This document shows, one piece after another, positions 1 to 11,945 of a stretch of 64,000 nt of DNA; the first letter of the stretch is position 1; each line of letters opens with the position of its first letter. The translations under genes were made by a program, and so were the position numbers. The stretch is from Urechis unicinctus (Eukaryota; Annelida; Polychaeta; Xenopneusta; Urechidae): contig CM067349.1 of NCBI GenBank assembly GCA_034190875.2, forward strand, positions 35,829,317-35,893,316, given 5' to 3'. The notes beneath the pieces were generated by a model. The model made no database searches, was not told the origin of the DNA, and was given only the letters and a program-made list of their open reading frames with translations.

Positions 1-3000
1 TGAGATTATTATCAGCAACGTTAAATTTCATGTCTGGCGTCCTTATTACTGTTGAATGACCAGAGCGCGGGGAAAATGTCGATTCGAACAGCCTTTCCGA
101 TGCCAAAACACGTCACTCAGTGGGCTTAAAGATAGCGTACATTACAAGTACGATATGAAATAAATGTAAACTTCCGTGTCTGGGGCAGACCTATCGAAAA
201 CGTTTCGCCTCTCACAGCGTCCGCGCCGTTGACTATCCTCGATATTTCATGTCCGCGCTGCTGATGGTCAATAACCGTCTAGTGTAAGGGAACTGGTTGG
301 GGTGGATATCAAACTTCGTTGGTTTGTCAGGGACATGTGAAAGTCTCGAGAAAAGAGTTTATAGCTGTGCTAGACTGGGTGATGGTTATGAAATAACATG
401 AAATTACACCCCCTTCATCTGCCTACGTCACCATGAAATCAACAAAAGCATATGGGACTGTTGATCAAAAGTATCGGGGATCGGTGGCTGTTAAAGATAT
501 GGAGTTGGACGAGGCGAGCTAGGGTCCGAATAAATCAAAGAATTTCAGTGGTTTTAAAAGTCGCTAAAGGGCTACAAAGTGTACTGGCTCTTTGACACCT
601 TTTCGCTGCACTGTAGCATTCTGGTCATGTATGAGAGGCAATATCTCGGCGACCACTAATAGGAAAAACTTATTTGGTTATTTATAGAATCGCTGGGGCT
701 ATCATATTAACAATCATGCAATCACAATGCAAGGCATCAAATCTCTTTATTTTGTATAGCAATGCCATTGGAACCTCTTGTTGTTCGAGACAGTCTGGCT
801 CTTAGCGGGCGCGACGTGGGGTTGGATGGGATTATGACGACATCACTTTGTAGCCCTATGACACAGCAAAATGCGGCGCCTCACAAGTGGCGTCTTCACA
901 TATTTGCTCGGGGGGATGCTTGAGTGAGCACTCTTAGCAAAGCTGTAAAATCTTTGATAATAAGGCCGATGAAGAGGATATCCGACGATTAATCCCTTCA
1001 ATGCATTTCAATGGCCAAAATGTGGAAAATCATTCATTACGAATGTGGTGGAGCAAAGAGTGGAAGATACAAATAGTTACTGGCAGTTGAGAGCTCGGTT
1101 AATTAAGCTTGAACCTCATTCAAATGGTTAACTGTCTACGTTATTGTCATTCGCATAAGAAACACTTGCAAATATTCGTGTCTGTTGATTGTACCCTAGA
1201 CATTGACATTATGCTTTTTATCGTGCAGAATGTGTGAGATGGCTACCAATGAAAATGAGTAAAGGCAGCTCTTCATGTCCCCCATAGAATTAGTATTGTG
1301 CAACTTAAAACTTACATTGCTGGCTCAAGTTGGAAGTGAGGAACAATTTCTGTTATTGATCGAACCAATTTGAGCAGCCCGCAGTAAAAACTGAACTCTC
1401 GACTGCGGCTGTACAAAACCTACTCTCTGACCCCAATGTGGAGACTTTGCGTAGGCAATGAGGACTACATTGCAAATATTTGATTTCCTTGTTATTTCAT
1501 CATCAAACTGCTGGCAATGTGACACTGACTTTCACTAGCGCATCCCCTGTGGATCCATGGGGAGAATAGGCCCACTGTATATTTACTCTACTTTTTCAGT
1601 CACAATAAAACACATCAGTGTTGGTGTATGGTTACATCCTAAACTTACCTTACATATTACTTACGAATAGGTATTTTTACCTACCATACAAATACGCTGA
1701 GGATGTTGCCTATCGAAGCATCCTGTACGTTGAGTATGTATTTTATAAATCTCATTGCTCATCCACTCCATGGAAGGATCTTCGTTCACTCTCATTGGAT
1801 CGAGATCAATTAATCAGTAATTTGATCCATAGATCTGTAAATCAGTTACGAAGCCTCTATAGCAGAGGGGTTAGAGCACTGGTTTTGTATATCAGGGGTC
1901 ATGAGTTCTATTCTCATTGGGGGCTGCTTTAACGTTTTGATCATTAAAGATAGTTTATACCAATTTCAAGAGAATTATTACAGTTTCTTCGTTGATATTA
2001 TCTCTTGCGAACAAAGTACGGGCGATGCTGCTGCACTTCTTCTACACAAGGTAATAAAATCTGACGTTGGTCTGTTGGGCAATGATATAAACTGCGGGTA
2101 TTTGCAGTTCATTTTCTAGCAGATGTGATAGAATTTCTAACAACGCGATCCATACTAATGAACCTAGCGCTCATTTCAAGATTCTAGCGTACAAAAGTGA
2201 GTCCAGTGGTAATCGCGTGACATTTTAACTGTTTCCTTCTAAATATTCATGCTATATATATAAAAAGATGTCATCGAACTAGATTTTGCACGTAAGAGTT
2301 TTTTGAGCGATTGAATTTTGCATCTTAAGGGCTGCTAAATTGATAGCTATTGCTTTCCAAGGTGTCACTGATAACATAAAATTCTGGTTCCTTTCTGAGA
2401 GCCGCTGGTCGAGTAGGTTCACCCTCAGCGCATAGCTGCCTGGCAAGGTTTTTAAACGTTTATGACAACATACTTCTCTGCCTCAGATAAATATCCCTAC
2501 CTCTTTACGAGGGGGTCGGGGGAGGGGGGGGGGGGTGGTGGTGTCGAAAAGTCGTCGGTTTATGTCTGGGGTTGAAGTATAAATGGTAGTGTCAGGTTAT
2601 GCTTTAGTGATAACCACCAGTTCTATGCGAATTGTCTAACAGATTGATCGCATGTAATGGCACTGCAATTAAGAACAATGACTGCGTCAAATTGTTGAGC
2701 ATGCCTCCATTCGTGGTTTGGACCAATTGCGTATTCAACGTAACTGAGACGCCAATGCACACTGACAGTACTCAACGCCCACCTGCAGCCAAACTCACTT
2801 AAACAGCACATATATGGGCATTTCATTTATCAGATGAAATTGTTCCCCGATCTGGGTGAAATTTTCGTGAGCCCCTCAGCATCACAACATACACTTTCAG
2901 TGGTGCATGCGTCGCTAAAGTGACAAGTTCAGATCAAAGAGGAATTGCGCGCGGAGGTAGACAGATTGAATAATCCGAATGCTATCCACAAGGTAGATGC

Positions 3001-3430
3001 TGTGTGGGTATACAGTATCACGTGTTCACGCTATTTAACGAGCAAGTTTGTGGTCTTCTTGGATCAAAAATGTCTTTATTGTTCAATCACGTGAACGCAT
3101 CTTAAAACTCCCTCACTTGAATAAACCACACATCAACCTCATCGCTTGTGTGTACTTCTCTAATCTCAACGTCAAGAAGGAATACTGGAACGTATCGCCC
3201 GACAAACAGAGTCAGCTTCTGACACCATCTAGCTCATTTACATCGGAGGCTAGGAGATCACTGAATTTTAACCGTACATGAGGCTCCTTCTACTACTTGG
3301 CCACGCTTTCTCGATTCTCTTGGTACATGCAGAAGCCTGGTCTGCCAGGTCTAGGTAGTTACTCCGGTCATGAGGGTAAGGTTATTCCATGCAAGACACG
3401 CGTGTAAACTATAGAGTTCATGAGGAGGGT
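1..3430. other. Gene-poor flank, nothing recognised
   Basis: I see no recognisable exon, RNA gene or clear repeat array here. The open frames are short, lack similarity to families I know, and have no convincing splice context. A run of G residues lies near 2,521-2,536. The stretch may be intergenic sequence or an intron of a gene outside the window. Confidence 0.5.
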
Positions 3431-3910
3431 GGTGGGTTGGCAAGTGACACGTTGGTAACTACCCAGATGACACAACGCCAGCGGCCCGCTGGTGGCTACC
3501 GTCGGCAGTTCCCAGCTGACGGTCCACCAACGGCCCAACGGTGGCTCGTTGTCGGCTCTAGCCGATGACCAGCCACTGTTGGGCCGCCGGCAGTTCCCAG
3601 ATGACGGTCCACCGGCGGCCCAAAAGTGGCTCGTCTTCGGCTGGATGTCTGCAATCGCGCCATCTAGCTGCATCTTTACAAATTAGTAACGATTTTAACC
3701 TTAGTTCAGTCGCTGAATGTTGGCGGTTATTTTGAAATTCGTAAAAATCGCTCAGTTTTCATCACTTCTACTGTGTTAGGTGAGTTGCAGGTACTTTAAT
3801 CCATTTTAAATACGTATAAAGATAATACATGAGATATGAAAACATCGCATTTCTTGGTATTTGAATGTTTTTTTCATGAAATTTACCCGAGTTGGATTTA
3901 AGGAGTTAGG

Positions 3911-3958
3911 GTCAACTCGTACCCGTACCAACTCGTACCCAGACCAACTCGTACCCAA
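3911..3958. repeat. Short tandem repeat of a CCAACTCGTACC motif
   Basis: Three to four imperfect copies of a 13-17 bp unit with core CAACTCGTACC lie head to tail. No coding or RNA role is suggested. Confidence 0.7.
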
Positions 3959-4164
3959 GTTTTAAGATTAATACCGTTATTCACTTATGTACAATAACGT
4001 TGAGCTAACCCATCATCAATATAAATTTCCATTTTAACAAGGAATGTTGACGCCCTGAATAGCTTAACTACTCTCATTGCCGACGCACCATGCCCAGCCC
4101 CCTAGCTCGCCCGTCACAAGCAACCAGACTCCAGAGCGCGGCGTCCCAAGCGTGGCATACGGTG

Positions 4165-4372
4165 GTTGCGATTGGGCATGGTAGCGTCGGGTAGGGAAGC
4201 GTAGCGGTGGGCAGCGTTGGGTAGCATCGGGCCGGGACGGGTAGGGCAGCGTAGGTCGGGTCGGGTAGGGTAGCGTCGGGTAGCGGTGGGTAACGTCGGG
4301 TCGAGTAGGGCAGGGTAGGGTAGGGTAGCCTCGGGTTGTGAAGGGCAGCGTAGGGTCTGGGAGGGAGGTAAG
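4165..4372. repeat. Degenerate GGGTAGCGTCGGGTA minisatellite
   Basis: A G-rich array of 5-bp and 10-bp submotifs (GGGTA, GCGTC, GGTCG) runs for about 200 bp and is directly followed by a TA microsatellite. It gives low-complexity open frames rich in Pro, Thr and Leu on the minus strand. I regard those frames as by-products, not genes. Confidence 0.7.
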
Positions 4373-4384
4373 AGGGGAGCGGAG

Positions 4385-4386
<2 letters not shown>

Positions 4387-4422
<36 letters not shown>

Positions 4423-4448
4423 AAAAAATATATATATATATATATATA
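4387..4448. repeat. (TA)n microsatellite
   Basis: TA dinucleotides interrupted once by an A-rich segment near 4,420-4,428. This is simple sequence. Confidence 0.9.
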
Positions 4449-4479
4449 AAAAAAAATCTTCATGTCTACTTGATTTCAG

Positions 4480-4565
4480 AAAAAGAACTGAATGAAGAGC
4501 TACAGATGACAAGGATCGCTGCACTTATTGATTATAACGATATGTCTTCTGAGGAAGAAATTTAG
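4480..4565 (+). CDS. Orphan terminal exon, possibly of a transposon gene
   Basis: A pyrimidine-rich acceptor ending TTGATTTCAG precedes an 86-bp open segment. It encodes about 28 residues ending in an acidic tail (DMSSEEEI), then a TAG stop, then an AATAAA signal at 4,573-4,578. Acceptor, short C-terminal exon, stop and poly(A) signal in this order look like the real 3' end of a spliced gene. No upstream exon was found, and the flanking GC-rich blocks suggest it belongs to a mobile element. I do not recognise the family. A chance arrangement is possible in AT-rich DNA. Confidence 0.3.
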
Positions 4566-5279
4566 TTTTCTTAATAAACTAATTAAAATATGGTGTTGCT
4601 GTTCTTCTTTGTATATTAGTTTGAGGCATTTTTAAAAACTTGATGATTTATCGGTGGGCCACTGTCGGCCCGACGGCTTGCCACTATGAGCGGCTTGCCG
4701 ACGGCTGGCCGACGGTTATCAGCTGGTCACGCCACCGGTGGGCCATCGGTGGCTGCCACTGGCGGGCCGACGGCGCAGCCGCCGATGGCCCGCCGGTGGC
4801 CCACCAGTGGGTAAGGTATGGAATGTCGATAGTTACTCCTCCGAGATCCATGTTGTACGTAGCATATGACAGCAGCAAAGTAAAAATGGAGCATTGAATT
4901 TTATCTTAATGGTATTTTTGTAATTAGCATGGCCATTTATCCCAGAGATGAATATGAACGCGAACGAAGGAGGCCCTATGCGTGGGTTTCGTATGTCATG
5001 CGTGGGGGTTCTTAGGAGCGACCGCATTAAGAGGAAGTAATAGTCATTAGCTGAGGCCACTTAATTACTGAAGGAATCCATAACTCAGTGGGGTCACTAA
5101 CTCGCATGGTGGATAATTACCTCGACCCTCGGTCCTTCATTGTACAAGCCTCAGATGCTGGTGTGAACAGGCGAAATAAGAGACACCTTCGAGACATCCC
5201 TCGAGGTGCCGGCTCCCCCTCCAACAGCCATGATGTGTGTTCCGAAGATGAATGGACGGCAGGATCACATCAATCCGGA

Positions 5280-5455
5280 CAATTCTACTCGGGGCATGCC
5301 AGCCCTTCAATCCACCAGGCCAATCCCACTGGGGCCACGCAAGGCCATCGTCCATCAGGCCAATTCCCACTGGGGGCACGCAAGGCCATCGTCCATCAGG
5401 CCAATCCCACTGAGAGCACGCCAGCCAACAATCCACAAGGTTCACCCCACGGGGG
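5280..5455. repeat. Short array of the 40-bp CACTGGGGGCACG satellite
   Basis: Three to four monomers of about 40-42 bp share the core CACTGGGGGCACGC with a CCATCAGGCCAAT spacer. The same monomer family forms the larger array at 6,945-7,905, so these are two arrays or one array split by later insertions. Confidence 0.8.
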
Positions 5456-5642
5456 CACGTCTTATACTTTACCTACTTCATATTGAAATTGCTGTATGAA
5501 CGTAACCCATCTTACTAGTCTATCCTGAGGCTGCTTCAACCCAATATCCATTTAGGGGCTGAATGCTCAGTGTGTGACTGGAATTTCTGGCCCTCAAGAT
5601 ACACCCTGAAGTGCCTTATACCCCAAACTACGCCAAGATAAG

Positions 5643-6060
5643 GTAAGGTATGTGTAGGGTTTAACGGCACTCAAACACTCATGTGTTATATGGTGCCAAG
5701 AAAGGTTAATAGATAAGATTGACCTGATTAAGCAGCCGTCTTCTAGGGTAAATGAAAATGAAGATGGAAAAGATAAAAATGGAAACGATTATCCTAGGGC
5801 AATTCGCCACCAGCCGATTGACTGGACCAGGCCATTCCAGCCTCTCGTCTAGGTGAAATCAGGGCCTAAGTGGCATATTGCAGATATGGCCCTCGCAAGG
5901 ACCGTTCTACTCAACCATCAGGATCCCACTGCCCACCGACACGAGTTGCAACCCACGGTCAACGGGTTGCCCCCTATTAGTCGCCTCTCACGACTTGCAG
6001 GAGGATACAGTGGACCTATTCTATCCCCGGACCCACAGGGGGAACTACGCCTAGAGGTTC
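5643..6060 (+). mobile_element. Dispersed repeat copy (three copies in window)
   Basis: The left part (AGGGTTTAACGGCAC, then GTGTTATATGGTGCC, then GACCTGATTAAGCAGCC) recurs in diverged form near 61,193-61,280 and 63,803-63,925. This copy is the longest. It continues to a GTCGCCTCTCACGACTTGCAG segment and a CCCCGGACCCACAGGGGG hairpin-like end. I know similar ends from invertebrate interspersed repeats, but I do not assign a named family. No coding capacity is visible, so it is a short non-autonomous element. Confidence 0.6.
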
Positions 6061-6461
6061 ATGCTCTGTAGTGGAATAGTTTGCTTCAGATTTAGAGAGA
6101 CCTCTCCCTGCAAACCCTATTGGTCGTAGCTTGCCGTCTATTTCCTGGCTAAGACATGCATCTAAACCTAGCTAACTAGTATCAGTCGACAATATGAAAG
6201 GTTTGCCAAAAACGGGAAAGGCTAAAAACCTGGGAATTTACCACAGTAACGTCTTTTCCAAGGCGTCAAATGTCATATTTCTGGTGACCATGTGAAGGAT
6301 TGACTTTTCTTGATGAGAGCATGCAGAGGGCGTGCAATAATCTAAGGAGATTTGGTGGAATCACTGAGTGCAATCATAAACTGAAAAGTACTGGGGTTTA
6401 TTCTCACCTACACAAACTAACACTTCATCTAAACTGGGAATCTCAAGGACTTGAGAGATGG

Positions 6462-6824
6462 TCACCGCATTGATTGCCGTACATGGCCCAAGTTGCCAAA
6501 AACGGCATTAATTCGAAAAAACGAACGAACCGCATTGACGCCTCTGTAATCAATTACGAGTCTGAGGCCGCTGACAGCTTTCTCGACTAAAAGGGCCGGC
6601 GAGGCCCAGGCCACGTCATGAGCTTCTTCGATTAGTCCTTGTTGGATTTGTTGGACTGGCGTACCCAAAGTAGAGTTCTTATCCTTTATATAAGTCGTAG
6701 CTTTGCTGGGAACCTGGTTAGAATCTTTTTCAGAATCTCGTCTCTTGTCTAGATAATTCTCCTCTCCAGACCCACGTCTCGCTGCTGATAAAGGCCCCAG
6801 GGCTGCTGGCTTGCAGCCCCGCAA
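6462..6824 (-). mobile_element. Fossil Ty3/Gypsy LTR retrotransposon pol fragment
   Basis: The minus strand carries a short stretch of reverse transcriptase resembling the N-terminal RT region of Ty3/Gypsy elements. It has the recognisable order of an 'IQQGLIEE' helix, a 'WASPALLVEK' strand and 'LRLVIDYRGVNAV'. Only this scrap is visible. I see no LTRs, gag, integrase or protease, so this is a partial, broken and probably old insertion. It lies between the two satellite arrays. Confidence 0.65.
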
Positions 6825-6944
6825 CCTTTAACCAGCCGACACGATAGGCCAGGATTTGATTTCTGGGTCACACCCTTTTAAAGTCGGATGAGCTAGAATA
6901 ATATCATAACATACGTCCACCGTCCATGAGGCAAATCCAACTCA

Positions 6945-7905
6945 GGGCCCTACAGCCCACCATCCACCAGGTTAATACAACTCGGGCACGCCAGCCCACC
7001 ATCCATCAGGTTAATACAACTCGCGTACGCCAGTCCACCACCAATCAGGTTTATACCACTGGGGGCACGCCAGCCCACCACCCAGGAGGTTAATACAACT
7101 CGGGTACGCCAGTCCACCACCATCGGGGGGTATACCACTGGGGGCAGCCAGCCCACCACCAATCAGGTTAATACAACTCGCGTAAAGCCAGTCCACCAGA
7201 ATCAGGTATATACCACTGGGGGCACGCCAGTCCACCACCAATCAGGTTAATACAACTCGCGTACGCCAGTCATCCATCCATCAGGTTTATACCACTGGGG
7301 GCACGCCAGCCCACCACCAATCAGGTTAATACAACTCGCGTACGCCAGTCCACCACCAATCAGGTTTATACCACTGGGGGCACGCCAGCCCACCACCAAT
7401 CAGGTTAATACAACTCGCGTACGCCAGTCCACCACCAATCAGGTTTATACCACTGGGGGCACGCCAGCCCACCACCAATCAGGTTAATACAACTCGCGTA
7501 CGCCAGTCATCATCCATCAGGTTTATACCACTGGGGGCACGCCAGCCCACCACCAATCAGGTTAATACAACTCGCGTACGCCAGTCATCATCCATCAGGT
7601 TTATACCACTGGGGGCACGCCAGCCCACCACCAATCAGGTTAATACAACTCGCGTACGCCAGTCATCATCCATCAGGTTTATACCACTGGGGGCACGCCA
7701 GCCCACCACCAATCAGGTTAATACAACTCGGGTACGCCAGTCCATCATCCATCAGGTAAATACCAATGGGGCACGCCAGCCCACCATCCATCAGTTTAAT
7801 ACCAATGGGGCACGCCAGCCCACCATCCATCAGGTTAATACCAATGGGGCACGCCAGCCCACCATCCACCAGGTTAATGTCATTGGGCACACGCCAGCCC
7901 ACCAT
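6945..7905. repeat. Higher-order satellite of alternating 40-bp monomers
   Basis: About 24 monomers of 39-42 bp. For most of the length two diverged monomer types alternate: one with ATACAACTCGCGTACGCCAG and one with ATACCACTGGGGGCACGCCAG. This makes an 80-bp higher-order unit that is nearly identical between about 7,240 and 7,720. The right end (7,740-7,905) returns to a simple run of a third variant with ATACCAATGGGGCACGCC. Related monomers sit at 5,280-5,455. The open frames across it are repeat artefacts. Confidence 0.9.
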
Positions 7906-8404
7906 CCTCGCCTTCTAGCGGGCAATGACCACTAACTGCAACACTGAAATCACCAAGCGGCCAGAAAACCTTTGCACATTATGTACTGAAAATGCAGGCA
8001 TTTCGTCGAATGTTTATTATCGGTTGATTCAAATATTCGATGTGCTAGGTAAGCTCATGGTTTCTGTATGTACTTTACTGGTGTACCATACTTGTTGGAG
8101 CAGTAAATTCTGTAAACATTTGGGAAGTCAGACAACTCTTAGTTTAGTTCTTAATCGACATTTTATCCATTCATGTGAGTATTTTATGAAAACAAGTGAC
8201 AAAAATAAATAAACCGTTCTACCCACAGGACATTTGTGTCACATCAAACGATCCACAACAAAATATCATGAGAAGGCTGTATCAGTAGGTTGGCGATAAT
8301 TGGCGTCGAATCTCCGAGTGATAGTCAGTTCGATGTAGGCCTGTAGACGATGAATCACCAAGCTACTCACATCCTGAAATATATCCAAGTTGTTGGAGTT
8401 GCCA

Positions 8405-8955
8405 ACTGAAGATTGACTTTTCTTAGTATTATGTGGATTGTCAGTCCCACGAACTTAATGGGTTGACTTTTCTTAATATAATAATCAAGGTACTACTCAG
8501 TAGAAACGAAACCAATGGTTTTAAAAACTTTTATTTACATCGATGTTTGTAAACAATTATATGTATTCAGTAGGTTATCATATTCGATGGCTTGATCATT
8601 CAGAGTATTCAAGAGAAATACTTACCAGAATATTCATTTTGGTGACAACTGTAAGTATTTAATGCGTGATTTTCCATAAAATTATTCAGTGGGTTGAATA
8701 TATATTTTATGTGTTGACTAATCTCAATATTGAATGGGTTGACTAATCATAGAATTCCACACGTTGACTTATTTTAATATACCCTGTTGTTGGCCTATGT
8801 TTATATCAGTGGGTTGACAACTGTACATATTCAATGGGTTGACTTCTCCCAAGTTATTCTGGGGGTTAACAACTGCTGGTATTCAGTGGGTTGATTTACC
8901 TTTATATTATTACCTAGGTGAACCACTGTAAGTATTGAATGGTTGACTCATTTCA
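8405..8955. repeat. Degenerate repeat with GTGGGTTGACTT core
   Basis: The core (A/C)AGTGGGTTGACTT or AATGGGTTGACTT recurs about ten times at irregular spacing of 25-65 bp, often followed by TCTTAATAT. This looks like an old, decayed minisatellite. No gene was seen from 7,906 to 10,618 apart from repeats. Confidence 0.65.
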
Positions 8956-8965
8956 ATATCAAACA

Positions 8966-9111
<146 letters not shown>

Positions 9112-9411
9112 TACATACAAGGGTGGAAATTCTCAAAAGTCACCGGCCCAGCACAAATTTTACCGGCCAAAATCATAACATAAGCATATGCCCAAATATA
9201 AGTATTCATTGCCCACTATGAAACATGTAATTCAAAGATAAAATATGTACACAGGCAAGTAGAAATGAACACTAAGCACACCTTAACTGCAAACACTCAT
9301 CGCTTGTCTATGCTTGCGAAATCAAGCAGTCTGTTGGCGCACACAGCATCTAATTCAGTCACACTGTCAGGATCAAAGTTGTGAAGACTGAAGAAGAAAA
9401 GTCACAGGGTT

Positions 9412-9530
9412 AACCAGGGCTGGAAATTAGCACTCGCCCGCCCGCCAATGGCGAGTAAAATCAGGCTCGGGCTAGTGGCGGTACCCAATTCAGTCGTCCA
9501 TGGCAAAACCTCGCCTCAGGATTTTTTTGT
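9412..9530. mobile_element. Dispersed repeat end with CTCGCC/GGCGAG hairpin
   Basis: The motif CCAGGGCTGGAAATTAGCAC is followed by CTCGCC...GGCGAG, which can fold as a short hairpin. A related sequence in the opposite orientation lies at about 55,445-55,545 (GCACTCGTCACTCGC when read on the minus strand). Two diverged copies support a dispersed repeat, but family and boundaries are unknown. A loosely related segment may lie at 9,120-9,180. Confidence 0.4.
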
Positions 9531-10618
9531 ATGCTGCCTCTGTTTGAGGCGTCGGCTCCGAACCTCATGAATATTTAATAATTTGGTGAATCACAGTGAA
9601 GTGGAAACAACCCATAGGCTACTGTACAGCAAGAAAGGATTGTACCTGTTGTTTCTGTTAGTGTAGGACACTGTGTCTGTTCCCCTCCCCCGAAGGACGA
9701 CAAACTCGGCAAGGATCAAGTACAGAAACACTGACAAAACTATATCCTGGGTAATTCTTAATAAGAAGCATTGAAAGTGAATTCCAAAGTGAAGATTTGT
9801 ATGAAACAGTTGATATACATAACCAAGAACACAACCGGATATAAAATTGATGTAATTGAACATTGAATGAAAAGCAACTCGAAATTATATTTTATAACTT
9901 GAATTTCACAACTGGTCTTTTGTGATCCTGGACTTGTAATTCACACGTATGTGACCCAAATGCAGCCCTTGTGTAATTTCTGTCAGGATAGCTTAATATA
10001 CACGGCGAACATTCGGGTGTGAAGTTGCGCTTGATTAAAGGCTGGAGGTGGCATCACAATAAGTATGTTTAATATTTATATATATATATATATAAATTTA
10101 CATATATTTATCTGTGGGTAAATTATCGCATTGGTCACGTGGGTGATATGGGGAAAAAGTGTTGTGTATACCTGCTGATAATGTCGGGGTTATTATGGTC
10201 TACATGTGGAGGTGATCAGCTGTCTCAGAAATTAAAACACCTAGGAACATTCTTGCCCCCTTTAAACCCTGGTCATCTGCTGTTTCTAGTCTTCCAGCAC
10301 CTCCAATGGCTTGGAAATGAATATTGGTGATGAATATATTATCTCTTTAATGTTATGATATGATGTGGAAACATGCCAGCAAGTCTGGTGGATGTCTCAA
10401 GGCACTGCCACTTGAGAAATAGTTTATGCTATCATTTTTTTTTCTGAACCATGTTCAGTCACCATGATGAGAACGCTGAGTTATAATTTCACATATGTCA
10501 TATAATTGATCATATTTTAAAAACTGCTTCTCAATTTAATAATATTTAAGGATATTTAATGAGTAAAAGATGTTTAGTAGACTAATTTTTTTTATGTTTC
10601 TGGCAGTAGGTGAGAAGC

Positions 10619-11945
10619 ATGGCTGATATAAGTGTTCTGGAGCAGGATGCCATCAGCTTTGCTCAGAGGGCTGTCAAATGTGACCAGTCGGGTTTGGCAG
10701 ACACAGCTGCCTTCTACTATACCGTGAGTAAAAAAAACACCTTTGATCAATAACTCAGCCAGTCATGTTAGCCAGAATAATTACACTTATAGTAACAGAA
10801 CATATCGCTTCCATTGTTTCCAAAATAAATTCTAATTAATGAATACTAGCTGAGCGGATGAGCTGATATATTGTTCACTGTAAATTGTCAGTATGAACTG
10901 TTTTAATATATCGATGAAATTCATCTTGCCAACGTGATGTTGATGTAGGAGGCTGCCCAGGCTCTTGTTACAGCTGCTATGGCTGGATCTCAGATGCCAG
11001 GAATACTCGACAAAGTCAGTGAATACCAGTCTCGTGCTCAGCTGCTAAAACACAGCTGTAAGTACCTCTTGTATGTGCCATGTTATGCTATGTTAACCGA
11101 GTGCTTTCGGTGTTGAACATGTTTGTGTGTCGATTGAAATCAGTTGATATAAAAGTATTGCTTGTGCTATCTAATAGGATTATGTTTTTTGTTATATAAC
11201 AAGATGGTGCAACGTCGTCTTTCATTACCCAAGCCAAGTCTCCACAGCAGGTGCGTTATACTCACCTGCCAATCATTTAATTGGATGCTGTTTGTGAGTG
11301 TTTGTCATGACTGGTTATCGATTCCACATTGCTGTGTATTGTGCCCTCTATCCCTGTGTGTGTTTCACTACGCTCTATCTCTGGCTGATGTGGTCATGTG
11401 TAGCTACAGCTGGAGCGTGCCAGATTCCTTGTAGAACAGGCGTTTGATGAAGATGAAAGTGGCAACCAATCGGATGCTTTAGAGCTGTACACACAGGCTG
11501 CTGAACTGTGTGTAACATTAGTAAGTAGTTGAGGTCTTGTCTGGTATTGATGTGTAAGTTTCTCATTCATAGATCTCACTCTGTCAGCCGAGCAGGACTC
11601 ATTGGCAGCTTTCTCATTCTGTCTCTTCAATTGCATATGATTTGTACTCCAACTTGTTGATGTCTGTCAGAAATATGATAAAACGATCTTGTCTGTCCGA
11701 AATATGATAAAATTATCTGATGTCTGTCAAAATTATAAAATGATCTGATGTCTGTCAAAATTATATATGATCTGATGTCTGTCAGAAATATGATAAAAAG
11801 ATCTGTCTTTTGGAACTATGATAAAATGATCAGATATCTTTCAGAAATATGATAAAATGAGATGTTGTCTGTTTCAGAGAAATCAGAATTTAGACAGAGA
11901 AACCTATCATAAAGTGACCAAGCTAGCTCAACAAGCATTAGATAG
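10619..11945 (+). CDS. CAPN7: Calpain-7 exons 1-5: tandem MIT domains
   Basis: Residues 1-148. The first MIT three-helix domain spans roughly residues 5-70 (ending [11 protein letters not shown]). The second spans roughly 88-148, with the conserved [18 protein letters not shown] segment and ending in [12 protein letters not shown] domains bind C-terminal motifs of ESCRT-III subunits in the known family. Exon 3 is only 47 bp and uses an unusual AAG acceptor (ATAACAAG), chosen because it is the only one that keeps phase. Exon 5 is preceded by a minisatellite that copies its own acceptor region. Confidence 0.92.

Larger units (their letters stand above)
3470..4815. mobile_element. Candidate DNA transposon with GC-rich terminal regions
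   Basis: Two strongly GC-rich blocks, 3,470-3,640 and 4,645-4,815, are built from related motifs such as GGTGGCC, CGGCCCA and GACGGTCCACC, and they bracket AT-rich sequence. The left block contains an imperfect direct duplication with a period of about 86 bp (CAGTTCCCAG at 3,505 and again at 3,591). Between the blocks lies a small terminal exon with a poly(A) signal (4,480-4,578), so the interval could be a DNA element that once carried a gene. I could not establish terminal inverted repeats or a target-site duplication, so superfamily and exact ends are open. Two unrelated GC-rich repeats are the alternative. Confidence 0.35.

Noticed and set aside
4074-4524. Pro/Tyr-rich minus-strand frames
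   Set aside because: Products of the GGGTAGCGTC minisatellite and adjoining TA tract.
10139-10330. 63-codon frame with a hydrophobic N-terminal stretch, just upstream of calpain-7
   Set aside because: It looks faintly like a signal peptide, but there is no homology, no supporting splice or poly(A) signal, and it lies where a 5' UTR intron is expected.
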